Translations under genes and position numbers: made by a program
Shown: in pieces, positions 1 to 10,461 of the stretch
How positions within the stretch are numbered: position 1 is the first letter of the stretch
How the letters are laid out: each line of letters opens with the position of its first letter
Notes under the pieces: generated by a model
What the model was told of the DNA's origin: nothing
Seen by the model: only the letters and a program-made list of their open reading frames with translations
The model's database searches: none
From: Strigamia acuminata
Taxonomy: Eukaryota; Arthropoda; Chilopoda; Geophilomorpha; Linotaeniidae
DNA length: 64,000 nt
Assembly (NCBI GenBank): GCA_949358305.1
Contig: OX442314.1
Span: 38,847,211-38,911,210 of the forward strand
Direction: 5' to 3'

Positions 1-417
1 TGACTCCGATGATCACGGCGAGTCGGTCCTCAAATGGCTGAACAGAGAGGCCCGATCTACCATGGACGCCGTCTTCCATCGCCGAATCTTGCGAGCCCAC
101 CGGAAACCCGGATCGAGCGCCGAGTCGCGAAGGATCCGGCTCGTTCCCGACCGATTCCCGGCATCCACCCGGATTTGGATCCACGAACGTACGGGACTGA
201 TTGGCGAGCCGGTCGGCGGTCACCCGCAGTACTTCATCAACGAGCGACAGAATCCTGCGGATCTGACAACCTCTCTGCCCCCGGATTTACCACCGCCGCC
301 CCCGGCAGTGCCACCAGTGATCCTCCGCCCATGCAGAGGAGTGCTGCCGGCTCTTCGCAGAGGAGAGCGATAAAATTGAGATCGCTCCGATCCGAGATCG
401 AAGCTGGAGGAGGGACG
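1..417 (+). mobile_element. Possible 3' end of the internal region of an LTR retroelement
   Basis: A frame open from base 2 to 373 includes 'ERQNPADLTTS', which resembles the K/RQNPADLxT motif near the end of the RNase H region in retroelement Pol proteins. It ends in a Pro-rich tail. A purine-rich stretch (ctggaggagggacg, 404-417) lies directly before a TGTGGTGACCC block that looks like an LTR start. The window begins inside the element, so no domain can be confirmed. A second overlapping frame (34-438) is also open and could be the real one. Family assignment (BEL/Pao or gypsy) is a guess. Confidence 0.3.
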
Positions 418-1165
418 TGTGGTGACCCAGTTGGATAAGTGTCCCCCCAGGGCGGATGCTTGTCCTCTGAGTCACTGTGATTGAAGAGTCGTTCCCCCCC
501 GAGTTGGCTCCACCTCCCCATGGCAGGTGTGTGCCCCGAGGGGGAGGAAGCGGCTGATGGTCAGCCCCCATTGGTTGATCGCCGGCCCTTCACCCCACTG
601 CATAAAAGGCTGTGTTTCCCGCCTAAAGTCAGAACTTACACAAACGACACCAAGAACACAGCAACTACCTCACCGTCAGGCCAACTTCAACTACAAGTTA
701 GGATTGATCGAGGATCGCTGAGTAAAGTGCAAACTGTAACTCTCACGAAGTCACTTGCGAGCTATTCCTGCGAAAGCACGAGAATAGCCCTTGTGAAATC
801 ACCCAGAATAATCGCCCAGACGATTATTCGCCGAAGTAAGTGTCCGAGTGCTTTGTAGGGAACCCCAAAGTTCCTAGACGAGGCCTCTGCGACGCTAAAC
901 CAAAACCTAGACAACAGGCACGGATAGAAGACTCGAAAGAGCATTCCACCGCGTCCGTGAAGACGAATCCGTGACGAATTAACGACAACTCGAGACGCCG
1001 CCTTTGTTCCGCCGACCACGCGGAATCGACGACGCCATCTTGAGAAATCCTTTGTTCGACGCTGACCACGTCGACTCTAGAATTATTACTGAGTGTATTT
1101 TAAAGGCATAAAGCCTGGTGAATAAATTACCTGTTTATTTACATACATTTGGTATTCATTTGGGT
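418..1165 (+). repeat. Putative LTR (single copy visible, right end approximate)
   Basis: The block begins TGTGGTGACCCAG immediately after a polypurine tract, has a TATA-like cataaaagg near 600 and an AATAAA at about 1120, as expected for U3-R-U5. The start resembles the TGTAGTGACCC start of the gypsy LTR at 9448 read on its coding strand. No second copy and no target-site duplication are visible, so the right boundary is an estimate and this could be a 3' LTR or unrelated sequence. Confidence 0.35.
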
Positions 1166-2425
1166 ATTTACATAATTGATCACAGGTAAAGTATTACACG
1201 TTAGCGCTATTTTAACCTATACCAAGTAGGACGCGACAAACGTTAGCACCAACCAAACCCATTGATAATACGTGTGATGGAAAACAGCGTCGCGTTGTTT
1301 AACCGTGCTTACGCCCGGGTAGGGCTCGTTGCTTGCTGGGCCTATTAAAGAAAATGTCGACCGTGTCCAACAGTAATTTTCTAGAAGATCCGAACTCAGC
1401 GAAGGCGGTGGTGGGCCGCAGGAAATTGGTCGTCTAAAATGTTCGCTGCTGGTCACTAGAATGGCCGCGGCGGCTAAAATCACGGCCGTCACGCGGTAGT
1501 GCAAGTGAAATACGAAATTGTCGATTCGGGCGGACGTGTGGGACTTGAGGACGGCCGTTGAAAACGCTGCGAGGACGGACATTGTTGGTTGTTGTCCGCA
1601 CGCGTGCACGAGTGGATGTGAAGCAAGTGACGAATTAAAAGAGGGGACCAAGGTAATCCCAGGGGGTGGGGGTTAATTCTTAACAGATGGTTTGACCTTT
1701 AAATAAGCTAATAGCCCCATCTCACATGACTTGACAGTGGTATCTTAAAATTCCTTGTGAACACATTTTAATCTGCAGTTTAGGACATTTGTCATCCGGT
1801 GGAAAAGTGAGCAAATCGGCCGAGATTACATACCCAACGAGCTCTCATTAGCAGTCCATCGTCAACCAATTTAATCATGCGTAACAGGGTGCTCATATAC
1901 ACGAGAATGTAATAACAATGGATGTACAAATGTTGTTGAATGTTGTGTTGTGTTGTATCACGTGATAGGGACTTCAGGTATTACATTTTTGTGACACTTA
2001 TAGGTATGTTGTGCTTTTTGATTGGTCTTTAGACCGCTCCTTTACAGAAAATATAAATTAAACGTCAAAAAAATTTATTTCCAAATCTGCGGTTGACGGC
2101 GCTCTTGAGCGATGTGGATATTTTCATAGAAATTAAGTTGGGCCTTCTGGGCGACCATAAACATTTGTAATTCCTGTTTTTATCGCCAGGTGACACGGAA
2201 ATTTGTAAAACTGGTTAAAATTTGAGAAAAATTGACTAAAATTGATAGTAAAATTAGTGAATTTCATAAAAATTTAAGAAAAATTTATAAAAAAATATAA
2301 TTATTTTGAGTATGATATATTTAAATGATTAATTTTTAGTGATTTACCGATCGCCACCGCTGCACCAGACATTGTTTGCGATCGATGTCTTTTCACGCTC
2401 ATTTCTGTGTCCCGCCTGTAAAATC
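1166..2425. other. Intergenic stretch, no gene supported
   Basis: A 144-codon frame on the minus strand (1217-1651) has no recognisable motif and an unusual composition. No RNA gene or transposon end was recognised. The last 200 bases are presumably promoter and 5' leader of the HMG-box/zinc-finger gene that starts at 2426; no convincing TATA box was found there. Confidence 0.4.
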
Positions 2426-3253
2426 ATGACTTCATCATGCGAGGAGGTTTTGTGATTTCAAATCTTAATATTAACCCCCTACCACAAAGAACTCATTTTG
2501 TTAACAGACTCCAAATGTGGAAAACGATAAAGAAAACCAGGCACGTAAGACGTGGAGGAAGAGAATTGTTACGGGTTATAACATTTTTTTTAAAGAAGTC
2601 CAGCAGGTATTAAGCATTCTAGAGGAATAAAAATAATTTTATTGTCATTTATTTTCATTATCTGTAGATCACTTCATTGACATTTGGTGAAACATCCATA
2701 CTGGTGAGTGCAAAATGGAAAGAACTCGAAGCTGAACAAAAAGAGGTAAATTTTATATTTGATTTTTTATTTTCATTTGATTGTAATTAATTAATTAATT
2801 AATTAGGCTTATAAGAATGCTGCAGTTTCCACCGTAGAAGAAGGAATAAACACCGTTAGTAAGGTACAATTTTATATTCAATTTTTTAAAATTTTATTTA
2901 TTTATTTGATGATTTATTAATTTTATCAGATGCAGTGTAATCGATGTTCCAAGTGTTTCAGTCACAGACGACACTTTACATTCCATAAGAAGGAATGCGG
3001 CATCGAACACATGTGCAGTTTATGCAAGAAAAGTTTTACAACAATTTCGAATTTAAGAAAACACACCGCTCGCAAGCATGAAAAAATTAAAAACTTTTTC
3101 TGCGATGTCTGCAAGAAGAAATTTTCGTCATCGTGGGATCTCGAGGTTCATCGTCGCATTCATAGTGGTATAAAACCATTTGTTTGCAAATTTTGTTCGA
3201 AGGATTTCAATGTAAAATCAAATCTGAATCGCCACGAGAAAACCCATGTTTAA
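2426..3253 (+). CDS. HMG-box plus C2H2 zinc-finger protein (5 exons)
   Basis: Reconstructed exons are 2426-2446, 2508-2606, 2668-2745, 2807-2863 and 2930-3253, all phase 0, giving 192 residues. Each intron starts GT and ends AG; sizes are 61, 61, 61 and 66 bp. Residues about 24-72 read as an HMG box (pattern GYNIFFKEV ... FGETSILVSAKWKELEAEQKEAYKNAA split over three exons), a DNA-bending domain. Residues 86-192 carry four zinc fingers: the first is C2HC-like (CNRC...H...C), then three C2H2 fingers with a TGEKP-like linker (HSGIKPF) between the third and fourth. It is presumably a nuclear DNA-binding protein; targets cannot be inferred. The short first exon (MTSSCEE) is the least certain part because its donor (GAG|GTTTTG) is weak, but its intron length matches the others. 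Terminal finger ends three residues before the stop. Confidence 0.8.
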
Positions 3254-3292
3254 TTTGATGCACGATTGCAATGTAAAACACCAGGTGGCCAG

Positions 3293-3298
3293 AATAAA
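3293..3298 (+). terminator. Poly(A) signal AATAAA of the HMG/zinc-finger gene
   Basis: AATAAA lies 40 bp after the stop codon at 3253, in the expected place for a short 3' UTR. Confidence 0.6.
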
Positions 3299-3299
3299 A

Positions 3300-3890
3300 C
3301 TGGCTCAACGACATAAGGTCGAGAACTACATTTTGTGGTCATTTTGTTTGATCTATTAGTCAATCATGTGAATTATTGAAAAATAATTTTCAAGAAAAAA
3401 CTGTGATAAGTAAGAAATAATTTTTGTTAAATAATTGTGATAAGAAATAAATGTTGAAATAAATTATTTCTTATCACGATATTTTTTAAAAATTGTGATA
3501 AAAACTAATACGAATAATTTTTTTTAATTTACGAACATTTTTCAAATTGAATTCAATATAATTGTCTGTATTTATTCCACGTGTCAGACTACTTGTTCTG
3601 AAATAAAGAGCCCATTCTTCTCTCCGCTCTAATAAATTTTGCACATGTCGTTAAAACAATGGCATTCCAGATTTAACACCCTTGTGGGTGCTAATCACGT
3701 TGGGATCTTCAGGATGTTTGTGGCGCTGCGTCGAGAACAGAGAGACACTGAATCCGCGGTCGAAGGCATCGTTACAGGAGTTCCAATATGGCAGCCAGCT
3801 CGGTTGACTTTATTTACAAATCATGAAAATCATACATCATAAAAATAATTGTAAAAAATATCAAACAAAATAAAGGAAATTCCTGTTCAT
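3300..3890. other. AT-rich intergenic stretch
   Basis: Contains several short 'tgtgataag' and 'aagaaataa' repeats between about 3395 and 3500, including an imperfect inverted pair around a 'ttgaaataaattatttcttatcac' type stretch. A 67-codon frame at 3639-3842 has no recognisable features. No gene supported. Confidence 0.4.
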
Positions 3891-3896
3891 TTTATT
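3891..3896 (-). terminator. Poly(A) signal of the RING1/RNF2 gene
   Basis: Plus-strand TTTATT reads AATAAA on the minus strand, about 60 bp downstream of the RING1/RNF2 stop codon (3958). Confidence 0.55.
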
Positions 3897-3957
3897 TGGA
3901 TGAAATGAGATGTTTTTATGAAAAATTAAGATGGAATGAAAATAACGCGTGAATAAA

Positions 3958-6216
3958 TTATTTCTTGAGTAAGTAATACATTTCCAAAGGCTTGTTGACC
4001 TTCCAATACTTTTCATTCACTTGGTCCAACGTCATGTTACCATTTAAAACGGTAAATTGACCGGGCGTGCTCGCAATGTAAATGGTGAACTCGGTATCTG
4101 CGGCGGTGATTTCGGAGCCGGTGATTTCTTCAAGCTTTGAGTCAAGAGCGAGACGCATAATCAAGTATTTGGTCAGATGATCCACTGAAAAATAAAAATA
4201 ATAAAAATGTCAGACGAAGTGAAAAGAGATTTCAGTCTTTTTTCATTGTAAAAATACATTTTTAAAGCTTTTATTTCATTGTGTTATACTGTATGCAGAA
4301 ATGCATTTTTGGCCTAAAAATAATGAAACTGCACAAAATGCATGATTTAGTGCAAAAATTAATTTTTTTGGCATGAAAACTTAAATTTTAAGACACAAAA
4401 TGCACTTTTGACGTAAAAACAAAGAGATTTTGAGCACAAAATACATTTTGGCATAAAAATAACGAAAATTCGTGCATGAAATGCATTTTGGCATAAAAAT
4501 ATCGAAAATTCGTGCATGAAATGCATTTTTGCATAAAAATATCGAAATTTCGTGCATAGAATGCATTTATCGATGCATAAAATGCACTTTTCGCATAAAT
4601 ATAACGAAATTTCGTGCATAGAATGCATTTTTCGGTGCACAAAATGCCATTTTCGGTGCACAAAATGCCTTTTTCTGTGCACAAAATGCCTTTTTCGGTG
4701 CAAAAATGCATATCCTTCGATACATTTTTGCACGACAGCATCACCCAGCACTAAAAACAAATCCAAAATAAAATAGCAACCTGTTGCATTAGCCGACGTT
4801 TTTATGTATCGAATAAACCCTTCCCCCAAATCTTCGACTTGCGGATGCGGTTTAAAAACCAACTCGATCTCGTTGCTCAACGCCGAGTCCGACCCCGTCT
4901 CTTCGCCGACTGAGTCCTGTCCAGCATCCACTCCGGACCCAGATTCATCTCCGGACGTCATCTTCTGCCGTTTTCTCGGGATCGAAGAATCGCACGAACT
5001 GCTCGGAGTCACCACAAAGTTAATCGGATTCGGCGACTGCTCGTTCACGGCCATTATCGGCACGACGGCCGGCATCGCGTCATTGCTATTCCCGTTGCCA
5101 TTCTCAACCGGAGGCACGTTAACACTAAAATAAATACAAATTATTCAACATTCAATTATTTAGCCAAAAAACAAAAAAAAATTCAATTTCTATTACGTTA
5201 AAAAAGAATTTTTACCAATTTTTACGTCAAAAATTGATTTTATACCAATTTTTACGTTGAAAATTGATCTTTTTCATCAACTTTTACGTTGAAAATTGAT
5301 CTTTTTCATCAACTTTTACGTTAAAAATTGATTTTATACCAATTTTTACGTTGAAAATTGATCTTTTTTACCAATTTATACGTTAAAAATTCAGTTTTTT
5401 AACCGAATTGGCAGAATAAGCGAACATTGAATGCAAAAAAACCTACCGTGTAGCTACCGTGTAGCGTCGGGGTCCGCCAATTCCACGGCAAAAATCCGCC
5501 CCTTATCACTCAACATAACAATGTATAACAATGTATAACAATGCTCACTCAATGTAACACCTAATCACCTGCTGCCACTCAGCATCACACTGTATTTACT
5601 CCCTAGGAGTGCTTGAAATGAAATGAAATGAAATATTATTGGGTACGAGTGGCACAACATGTGGCACATTATTAACCAACGGCGCATCGTCCTGCGCATG
5701 TTTCCTCACTCTCTGAATGCGATTCAGCGCCTGAAAGCGAATCCCCTCCTCGATCGAAGCGATGACATTCTGGTTATGAGTCCTGTTCAACTTGGCGAGA
5801 ACCTTCTCCTGATGCGCCTCGTATTCGTCCCTGCTCGGATAAATCTTTGATATAAGCATGTCGAAGTTGGGGTCCGGTCTGAGCGAGCGCTTGGACACGA
5901 GCTTCTTGCGGCACGTCGGGCATTCCTTGTTGCCGCTGCGCAGCGCGGTGATGATGCACTCCTGGCAGAAGCGGTGCAGACACTCCTTGGTCGTCATCGT
6001 GTTCTTGAGCATGTCCAGGCAGATGGGGCACATGAGTTCGCTGTGGAGGCTGCGCGGGGAGACGGCGATCTCCGTGCTGTCCGTGATGGGCTCCTGGGGG
6101 GTGCGCTGGAGCTCGTAGAGGGTGAGTTCCCACGTTTTGTTGAAGGAGGACGATTCGGACGACACCATTTTCAATTGTTCGCTGCTGCCGACCACGGGTG
6201 ATTGTCGGTTCTTCAT
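3958..6216 (-). CDS. RNF2: E3 ubiquitin-protein ligase RING1/RNF2 (Sex combs extra), Polycomb PRC1 subunit
   Basis: Three exons on the minus strand: 6216-5600, 5124-4781 and 4184-3958, 1,188 coding bases, 395 residues. Residues 27-60 hold the family's [15 protein letters not shown] and [11 protein letters not shown] segments. The RING finger is at 63-102 (CPIC, CLHRFC, ECPTC), followed by [11 protein letters not shown] and [14 protein letters not shown], nearly identical to vertebrate RNF2. The C-terminal RAWUL domain (about 290-394) starts [10 protein letters not shown] and ends [13 protein letters not shown]. The family monoubiquitinates histone H2A in nuclear PRC1. Exon 1 joins exon 2 in phase 2 (GA|T) using GA|GTAAAT and TTTTAG|T; exon 2 joins exon 3 in phase 1 through ACAG|GTTGCT and TTTTCAG|TG. 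Introns of 475 and 596 bp both hold minisatellites. The linker between RING and RAWUL is acidic and Ser-rich with an RKRQK basic patch. Confidence 0.95.
4360..4735. repeat. Minisatellite in RING1/RNF2 intron 2
   Basis: Repeats built from 'gcataaaaatatcgaaa', 'ttcgtgcatgaaatgcattt' and 'ttcggtgcacaaaatgcc', with periods from about 21 to 42 bp. Many units contain self-complementary TGCAT/ATGCA steps. Apparent ORFs here ([10 protein letters not shown] and similar) are repeat translations, not genes. Confidence 0.75.
5200..5405. repeat. Minisatellite in RING1/RNF2 intron 1
   Basis: About five copies of a roughly 37-bp unit containing 'tttttacgttgaaaattgat' and 'ctttttcatcaa'. A separate 12-bp repeat (ataacaatgt) occurs at about 5515-5545 in the same intron. 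Confidence 0.7.
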
Positions 6217-6424
6217 AGGTTTGGCGGGTTGCGGCGGTTTCGTGAGTGCGATGCGGAGTTCAATACTGTAAGGCTTGGAGTTGGCGACCGGGTGGGAGCG
6301 GGTGGGAGCGAGTTTGATCGGTTGGGTTTGGGGGGGTCTATTTGGTGGGGACGAGGGTGGAGAGGAGGTGGGAATTTTTAGTTTGGGATTTTGTAAATCT
6401 GATGGGATTGGAGGAGATTTTTGG

Positions 6425-6995
6425 GTTTTTTTTTTACAAAGGAAGGAAATGAATTTATAAAATTTGATTGAATCTTTTTTGAAAATATTTTTAATTACTC
6501 GAAAATCTTAAAAATCTTTGAAAATACTCGAAAATCTTGAAAATCTTGAGAATTTTTTGAAGTTGGAAAATAAATGTGAAAAATTTGATAAAATCTCGGT
6601 AAAAATCTTTGAATTTCTCAGAAAATCTCTGAAAGCCACTGACTGAGTAAATCTCAGTAAATCTCAATCTTAAATCTTTTTTAAAACAGTTAGAAAATTA
6701 TGAAAATCTTGTAAAAAAGTCAGAAAATCATGAAAATCTTGTGAAATAGAAAATTATGAAAATCTTGTAAAATTCGTAGATAATCCTGCAAATCTTGTCA
6801 AATCTCTTACAAAATCAAGCAAATCTTGTCAAATTTCTTACAAAATCAAGCAAATCTCGTCAAAATTCTTTGAAAATCATGCAAATCACGTCAAAATTCT
6901 TAGAAAGTCAAGCAAATCTCGTCAAAATTCTTAGAAAATCATTCAAATCACGTCAAAATTCTTAGTAAATCTTCAAATTCGAGAGCTTTGTTCGA
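6425..6995. repeat. Degenerate AT-rich repeat upstream of the ZNF292/RLF-like gene
   Basis: Units such as 'gaaaatcttgaaaatc', 'caaatcttgtcaaat' and 'aatcacgtcaaaattctta'. Its right end ('cttcaaattcgagagctttg', then 'ttcgagcacgtgctgg') is the reverse complement of the start of the block at 58860-59420, and the whole block matches that copy and the one at 63150-63707 in inverted orientation. Confidence 0.7.
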
Positions 6996-7105
6996 GCACG
7001 TGCTGGCTTCTGGGAGTTTGTCACCCGACCAATTTTCTACTCGGCAGGAGTTACGTCTACCAAACGTAACCAGAACGTTTGCGTGACGTTCGGTATAAAC
7101 CGGAC

Positions 7106-7113
7106 TATATATA
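7106..7113 (+). promoter_or_regulatory. TATA box of the ZNF292/RLF-like gene
   Basis: TATATATA lies 74 bp before the ATG at 7187, in GC-richer sequence than the repeat upstream; a core-promoter position is plausible. Confidence 0.5.
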
Positions 7114-7186
7114 CAACGCGGAAACCTAAAAGAGACTATCATAGTTCTTAATACATACAGAACACCACATCACCGTCTTGAGAAAC

Positions 7187-8701
7187 ATGGAAAACGATAA
7201 GACGCCAGAAATCGCGATTAAATCATTGATCAGTTCATGGCACGCTCTCAGTTACACCGGAGAAGAAAACACCCACGAAGAAATATTGATTTTACTGCAC
7301 GAAACGAAGAGAACACTTCTAAACATCGACTGGCAAGACATCCGTCCACTATTGCGCCTCCATCTGACTCGTGCGATGAACGAATGTCTACGAACTTGCA
7401 CGTCGTCTCCGCAAAGCGTGCGTCTAATTGCCGCGCTCATCGAATTATCCATCACCAATCCGTGGTACCATTCGCCCTTAGCGATGATCTTAGGCGACAA
7501 AACCGACTCCAACCTCGACCACTACTGCGCAAACATCGATCGCGACGTTTTATGGACGCAACTGCATCGTTTGTCGCAAACAAAGTGTAAAGATTTCGCT
7601 GTGAAATTGTGCTCGAGTTGCATGAAAATCCCCCGGTTGAAAAAGAACGCAAAAATCAAGGAGATGTACTTCACATTGCTCTTCCAATTGGGTCAGATCA
7701 AACTTTTAACGCACGAAATGCTCGCTGCCTACACGAGCGCGAAAGCGATTAATTTTGTAGATCGGCTTCTCGAGCAAAGCGACGCCGAGGCCGCATTAAC
7801 TTTCGCCGCTTGCGTGTTACAGATTTTCCTCGTTAAAGATTTGATGTCGCAAACAGCTTATTCATCCACGTATCGTTTGATGCAAATGTGGGTAGACGTC
7901 CAGCAGAAACTCGACGTAGATTTGCGTTTGTTGCGCGATAAAGTGACGAAGTTATCGAGGATTTTCGCGACAAGTTCGCACCATTACGTTTCGATGCACG
8001 CATTGTTTGGGAGATATGGCAGCGAAGTGTCGCAATTGTGCATCGAAATGTGCGTGAAGGGGCTGACGATTGATTTGAATAGTTTGGAGATGGCGCGAGC
8101 GGATGGGCGGAATGTGAGGGAACTTGAAATTCATTTGGCCAACATTTTCTTCGGTTTGGCTCAAATTGTGGCTGGGCAGTCGCTGTTGGTCCGCGAGTGT
8201 TACCTGAGCGCGTTTTCGGTCGATCCTACGGCAGATCGGTTGAGAGTGATCGGGGAGTGTAAAGATTTTGCGGGGTCGTGTCATTGCATCGTGAGAGGAG
8301 CGTGTGGGAATGATCGGGAGGTTGATGCGCAGTTGGATAGTTTGCCGGAAGAGTTGTTGGGGGATTTGACCATAGTTCTTAATAATCCGCGTAATAAAAT
8401 GCTGAGTTGGGAGTTGGAGTGGTCGGAGTTGGAGAAATATTGCAAGGAGCATCTGGAGAGTAAATCAGCTCTGAAAATGAAGATTTTTCATAGTCCAAAT
8501 GCGGTGAAGATGAGTCAAAGTGGTGAAAGAAAAAAGATCAAGGGTAAGCGTCAACTGAAGAGTGAAGCAAAATTGGATGTGAAAAAAGAGAGTTTTAATA
8601 GTATTGTCGAGCCGACAAAAATCAGTAAGGACGGTGACAGGAAAAGGAACAAGGTTAAGCGAATGAAAATTGAGAATAATTTAACAGTAAACAGTTTTTA
8701 G
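7187..8701 (+). CDS. ZNF292/RLF N-terminal-like protein without zinc fingers
   Basis: Single open frame of 504 residues from ATG 7187 (context gagaaacATGG; a TTG three codons earlier is in frame but not a likely start). The C-terminal third (from about residue 330) matches the helical-repeat region of vertebrate ZNF292/RLF/ZNF654 by pattern: CYLSAFSVDPTADRL followed by LPEELLGDLTIVL and a W-x5-LEKYC-x4-L ending. The middle has helical, TPR-like character, with a CIEMCVKGL segment. Those vertebrate proteins continue into many C2H2 fingers; this one ends in a Lys-rich tail (about 430-504) with none. It may be a truncated duplicate, or a separate gene using only the helical part. Diverged copies sit in the array at 38410-58204. 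No AATAAA is seen after the stop, where a transposon fragment begins at about 8757. Confidence 0.7.
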   Translation: MENDKTPEIAIKSLISSWHALSYTGEENTHEEILILLHETKRTLLNIDWQDIRPLLRLHLTRAMNECLRTCTSSPQSVRLIAALIELSITNPWYHSPLAMILGDKTDSNLDHYCANIDRDVLWTQLHRLSQTKCKDFAVKLCSSCMKIPRLKKNAKIKEMYFTLLFQLGQIKLLTHEMLAAYTSAKAINFVDRLLEQSDAEAALTFAACVLQIFLVKDLMSQTAYSSTYRLMQMWVDVQQKLDVDLRLLRDKVTKLSRIFATSSHHYVSMHALFGRYGSEVSQLCIEMCVKGLTIDLNSLEMARADGRNVRELEIHLANIFFGLAQIVAGQSLLVRECYLSAFSVDPTADRLRVIGECKDFAGSCHCIVRGACGNDREVDAQLDSLPEELLGDLTIVLNNPRNKMLSWELEWSELEKYCKEHLESKSALKMKIFHSPNAVKMSQSGERKKIKGKRQLKSEAKLDVKKESFNSIVEPTKISKDGDRKRNKVKRMKIENNLTVNSF

Positions 8702-8756
8702 CCTAAAATGAGGTTTCATGGGGGATAACTTGTAAAGAATTTACTATTGATTCAAG

Positions 8757-8813
8757 CAGCCGGGTTTTTCCGGGTTTTCCGTTTACCCGCGCATTCCAGG
8801 CTTTCGATGTACC
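8757..8813 (+). repeat. Degenerate fragment of the MENW-element 5' region
   Basis: 'gggttttccgtttacccgcgcattcc ... tttcgat.taccgaga' matches the leader preceding the MENW ORFs (about 24605-24665, 31705-31765, 38345-38400). The fragment is interrupted by a foldback element and the large gypsy element, and resumes after 24474. Confidence 0.6.
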
Positions 8814-9259
8814 GAGAACCGTGACAGATAGAGAGAAAAAGTGAATTAGAAAGTTGTAGAGCACCATCTAATTAGTCTAAAATTGTTTTTAAAAAAATTA
8901 TCTCTAACTGAAAAGTTTTGAGAAAAAAAGGTTTGAAATGTTGGTCTACTCAGCTTTGTAACTCAGCTTTGTAACCTAAAACTATTGAGGCAACCAAGCT
9001 AATCCTCAATTAGGACACTTTATTCGGTCATACTTGTAAGTGGAAGAGAAAAAACACAAAAGAAAGGAAATAATTTATTTTGGAAATACATTCCAACATG
9101 ATAGTTTTAGGTCAGAAAGCTGAGTAGACTAACATTTCAAACCTTTTTTTCTCAAAACTTTTCAGAAAGAAATAATTTTTTTAAGAACAGTTCTAGACTA
9201 ATTAGATGGTGCTCTACAACTTTCTAATTCACTTTTTCTCTCTATCTGTCACGGTTCTC
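8814..9259. mobile_element. Foldback/MITE-like element with about 165-bp inverted arms
   Basis: The left arm (from 'gagaaccgtgacagatagag') is repeated inverted at the right ('ctctatctgtcacggttctc'), with arms of roughly 8814-8980 and 9097-9259 and only a few mismatches. No ORF is present. It sits inside the MENW-type fragment. The arm segment 'ttgtagagcaccatc' also occurs downstream of the MENW ORFs (about 26035 and 33220), so a shared source is likely. Target-site duplication not resolved. Confidence 0.6.
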
Positions 9260-9447
9260 GAGTTACAATATGGATGACCTTGAAGATGACCTCTGAGGTC
9301 AAGTGGGATGTCATAATTGGATTTCCCCCAACATACTACCCTTACAATCATTTTGTGAAATCAACATCTAAAACGGTTTGGGAATTATTTACTGTGAACC
9401 AGACTTTCTGCACCACCCTGTATAGTTACTGTGGAGAATATACAGTT
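9260..9447. repeat. Transposon-derived filler ending in a MENW-leader fragment
   Basis: Contains a 'gatgaccttgaagatgacctctgaggtc' direct/inverted motif and 'caccaccctgtata', typical of arthropod repeat ends by experience. The last bases (actgtggagaatatacagtt) match the MENW leader and form the left flank of the gypsy insertion. Confidence 0.45.
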
Positions 9448-10418
9448 TGTAATGAGCCCAAATTATTATTAAATAAATAATAATAATTCTAGACTTATTG
9501 ATGCTTAGACAAGACTTATCATAAAAACTACTCTTTAATATAAAACTCACAAAATGGTTTATTCTGACTTAGAATAAGATAAATTACAGTGATAAATAAA
9601 GCTTAATGGAAATAAGAAATGAAATAATAGATGAAATGAGGAAATAACTTCAAATCGACGTGGAAACGTTAGCTTGACGATTCCAACGTTCCGGCGACGA
9701 TAACGGCTCGTTTTCGTCGCGCTTCTACGGCTCTCTCCTCGACGCTCGTCTCGATATTCTGCTCGGCGTCGCTCCACGGTGAAAACGGACTTATTCCGTC
9801 ACTCAACTTCTCGAACTCCTCGGAAATCGTCTGATGCGAATCGACTCACGCCGACTCGCTTGGTCAATCGGACTCTTTCCGTAACGTCAAACTCTCTCTC
9901 GGCTCGCAATTCCGTCGTCGTGGCGACGTATTTGCGACTCTTCGCAGCGTCTAGCCGGATTCTCTTCACGGCGAGGCGAAATCCCAAGACAACAATGAGT
10001 TATCTCAAGAATGTGAATGAAATCCCACCGCACGTGAAATGCGGCAAGACCGTGATATCCCGCTGTTGTCTGTTACAACAGTAGGAAAAGCTCCCAAATT
10101 AGCAGCTGGCTAACTCAGGAATATGGCAACTCTTGGAGGAATCACAAAATACTGGAGGTTTTCTCTGGGTAGTTTTGTGGTTGTTCTCTGGCAAAAGTTG
10201 AATTCATACTGAGGAGTTCTCACTCCTCGCAGGACTCATTTCCTGTTTGGAGGCTTGTGGGCTGGTTACCCTGGCAACCACCCACATTTCCTCCCACTCT
10301 GCTTCGCTTTCTAGCCTGTAGACAGGAAGCATAAAAACTCAAACTAAAATATAATAAACTAAAATATTATTTTCAGACTTTTTCTGACACTTCACTAGTG
10401 ACCACTAGGGTCACTACA
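9448..10418 (-). repeat. 3' LTR of the gypsy element
   Basis: 971 bp. On the coding strand it starts TGTAGTGACCC and ends CATTACA. Adjacent internal sequence is the polypurine tract, which identifies this as the 3' LTR. It contains short frames on both strands (9559-9777 minus, 9779-10084 plus) that also occur in the other LTR and are not considered genes. Confidence 0.93.
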
Positions 10419-10436
10419 CCTCCCCCCATTTTAGGA
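10419..10436 (-). other. Polypurine tract of the gypsy element
   Basis: On the minus strand 'taaaatggggggagg' directly precedes the LTR start TGTAGTG, the expected plus-strand priming site. Confidence 0.75.
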
Positions 10437-10461
10437 AGGATCCCCGATTCTTCCTTTACTC

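Noticed and set aside
1217-1651. 144-codon minus-strand frame
   Set aside because: No motif, no splice or promoter support, and no homologue recognised.
3639-3842. 67-codon plus-strand frame after the zinc-finger gene
   Set aside because: Short, no homologue, no promoter or poly(A) arrangement, and in AT-rich intergenic DNA.
9779-10084. 101-codon frame in the gypsy LTR, with a partner at 23837-24139
   Set aside because: It is LTR sequence repeated at both ends, with an indel between copies and no protein features.
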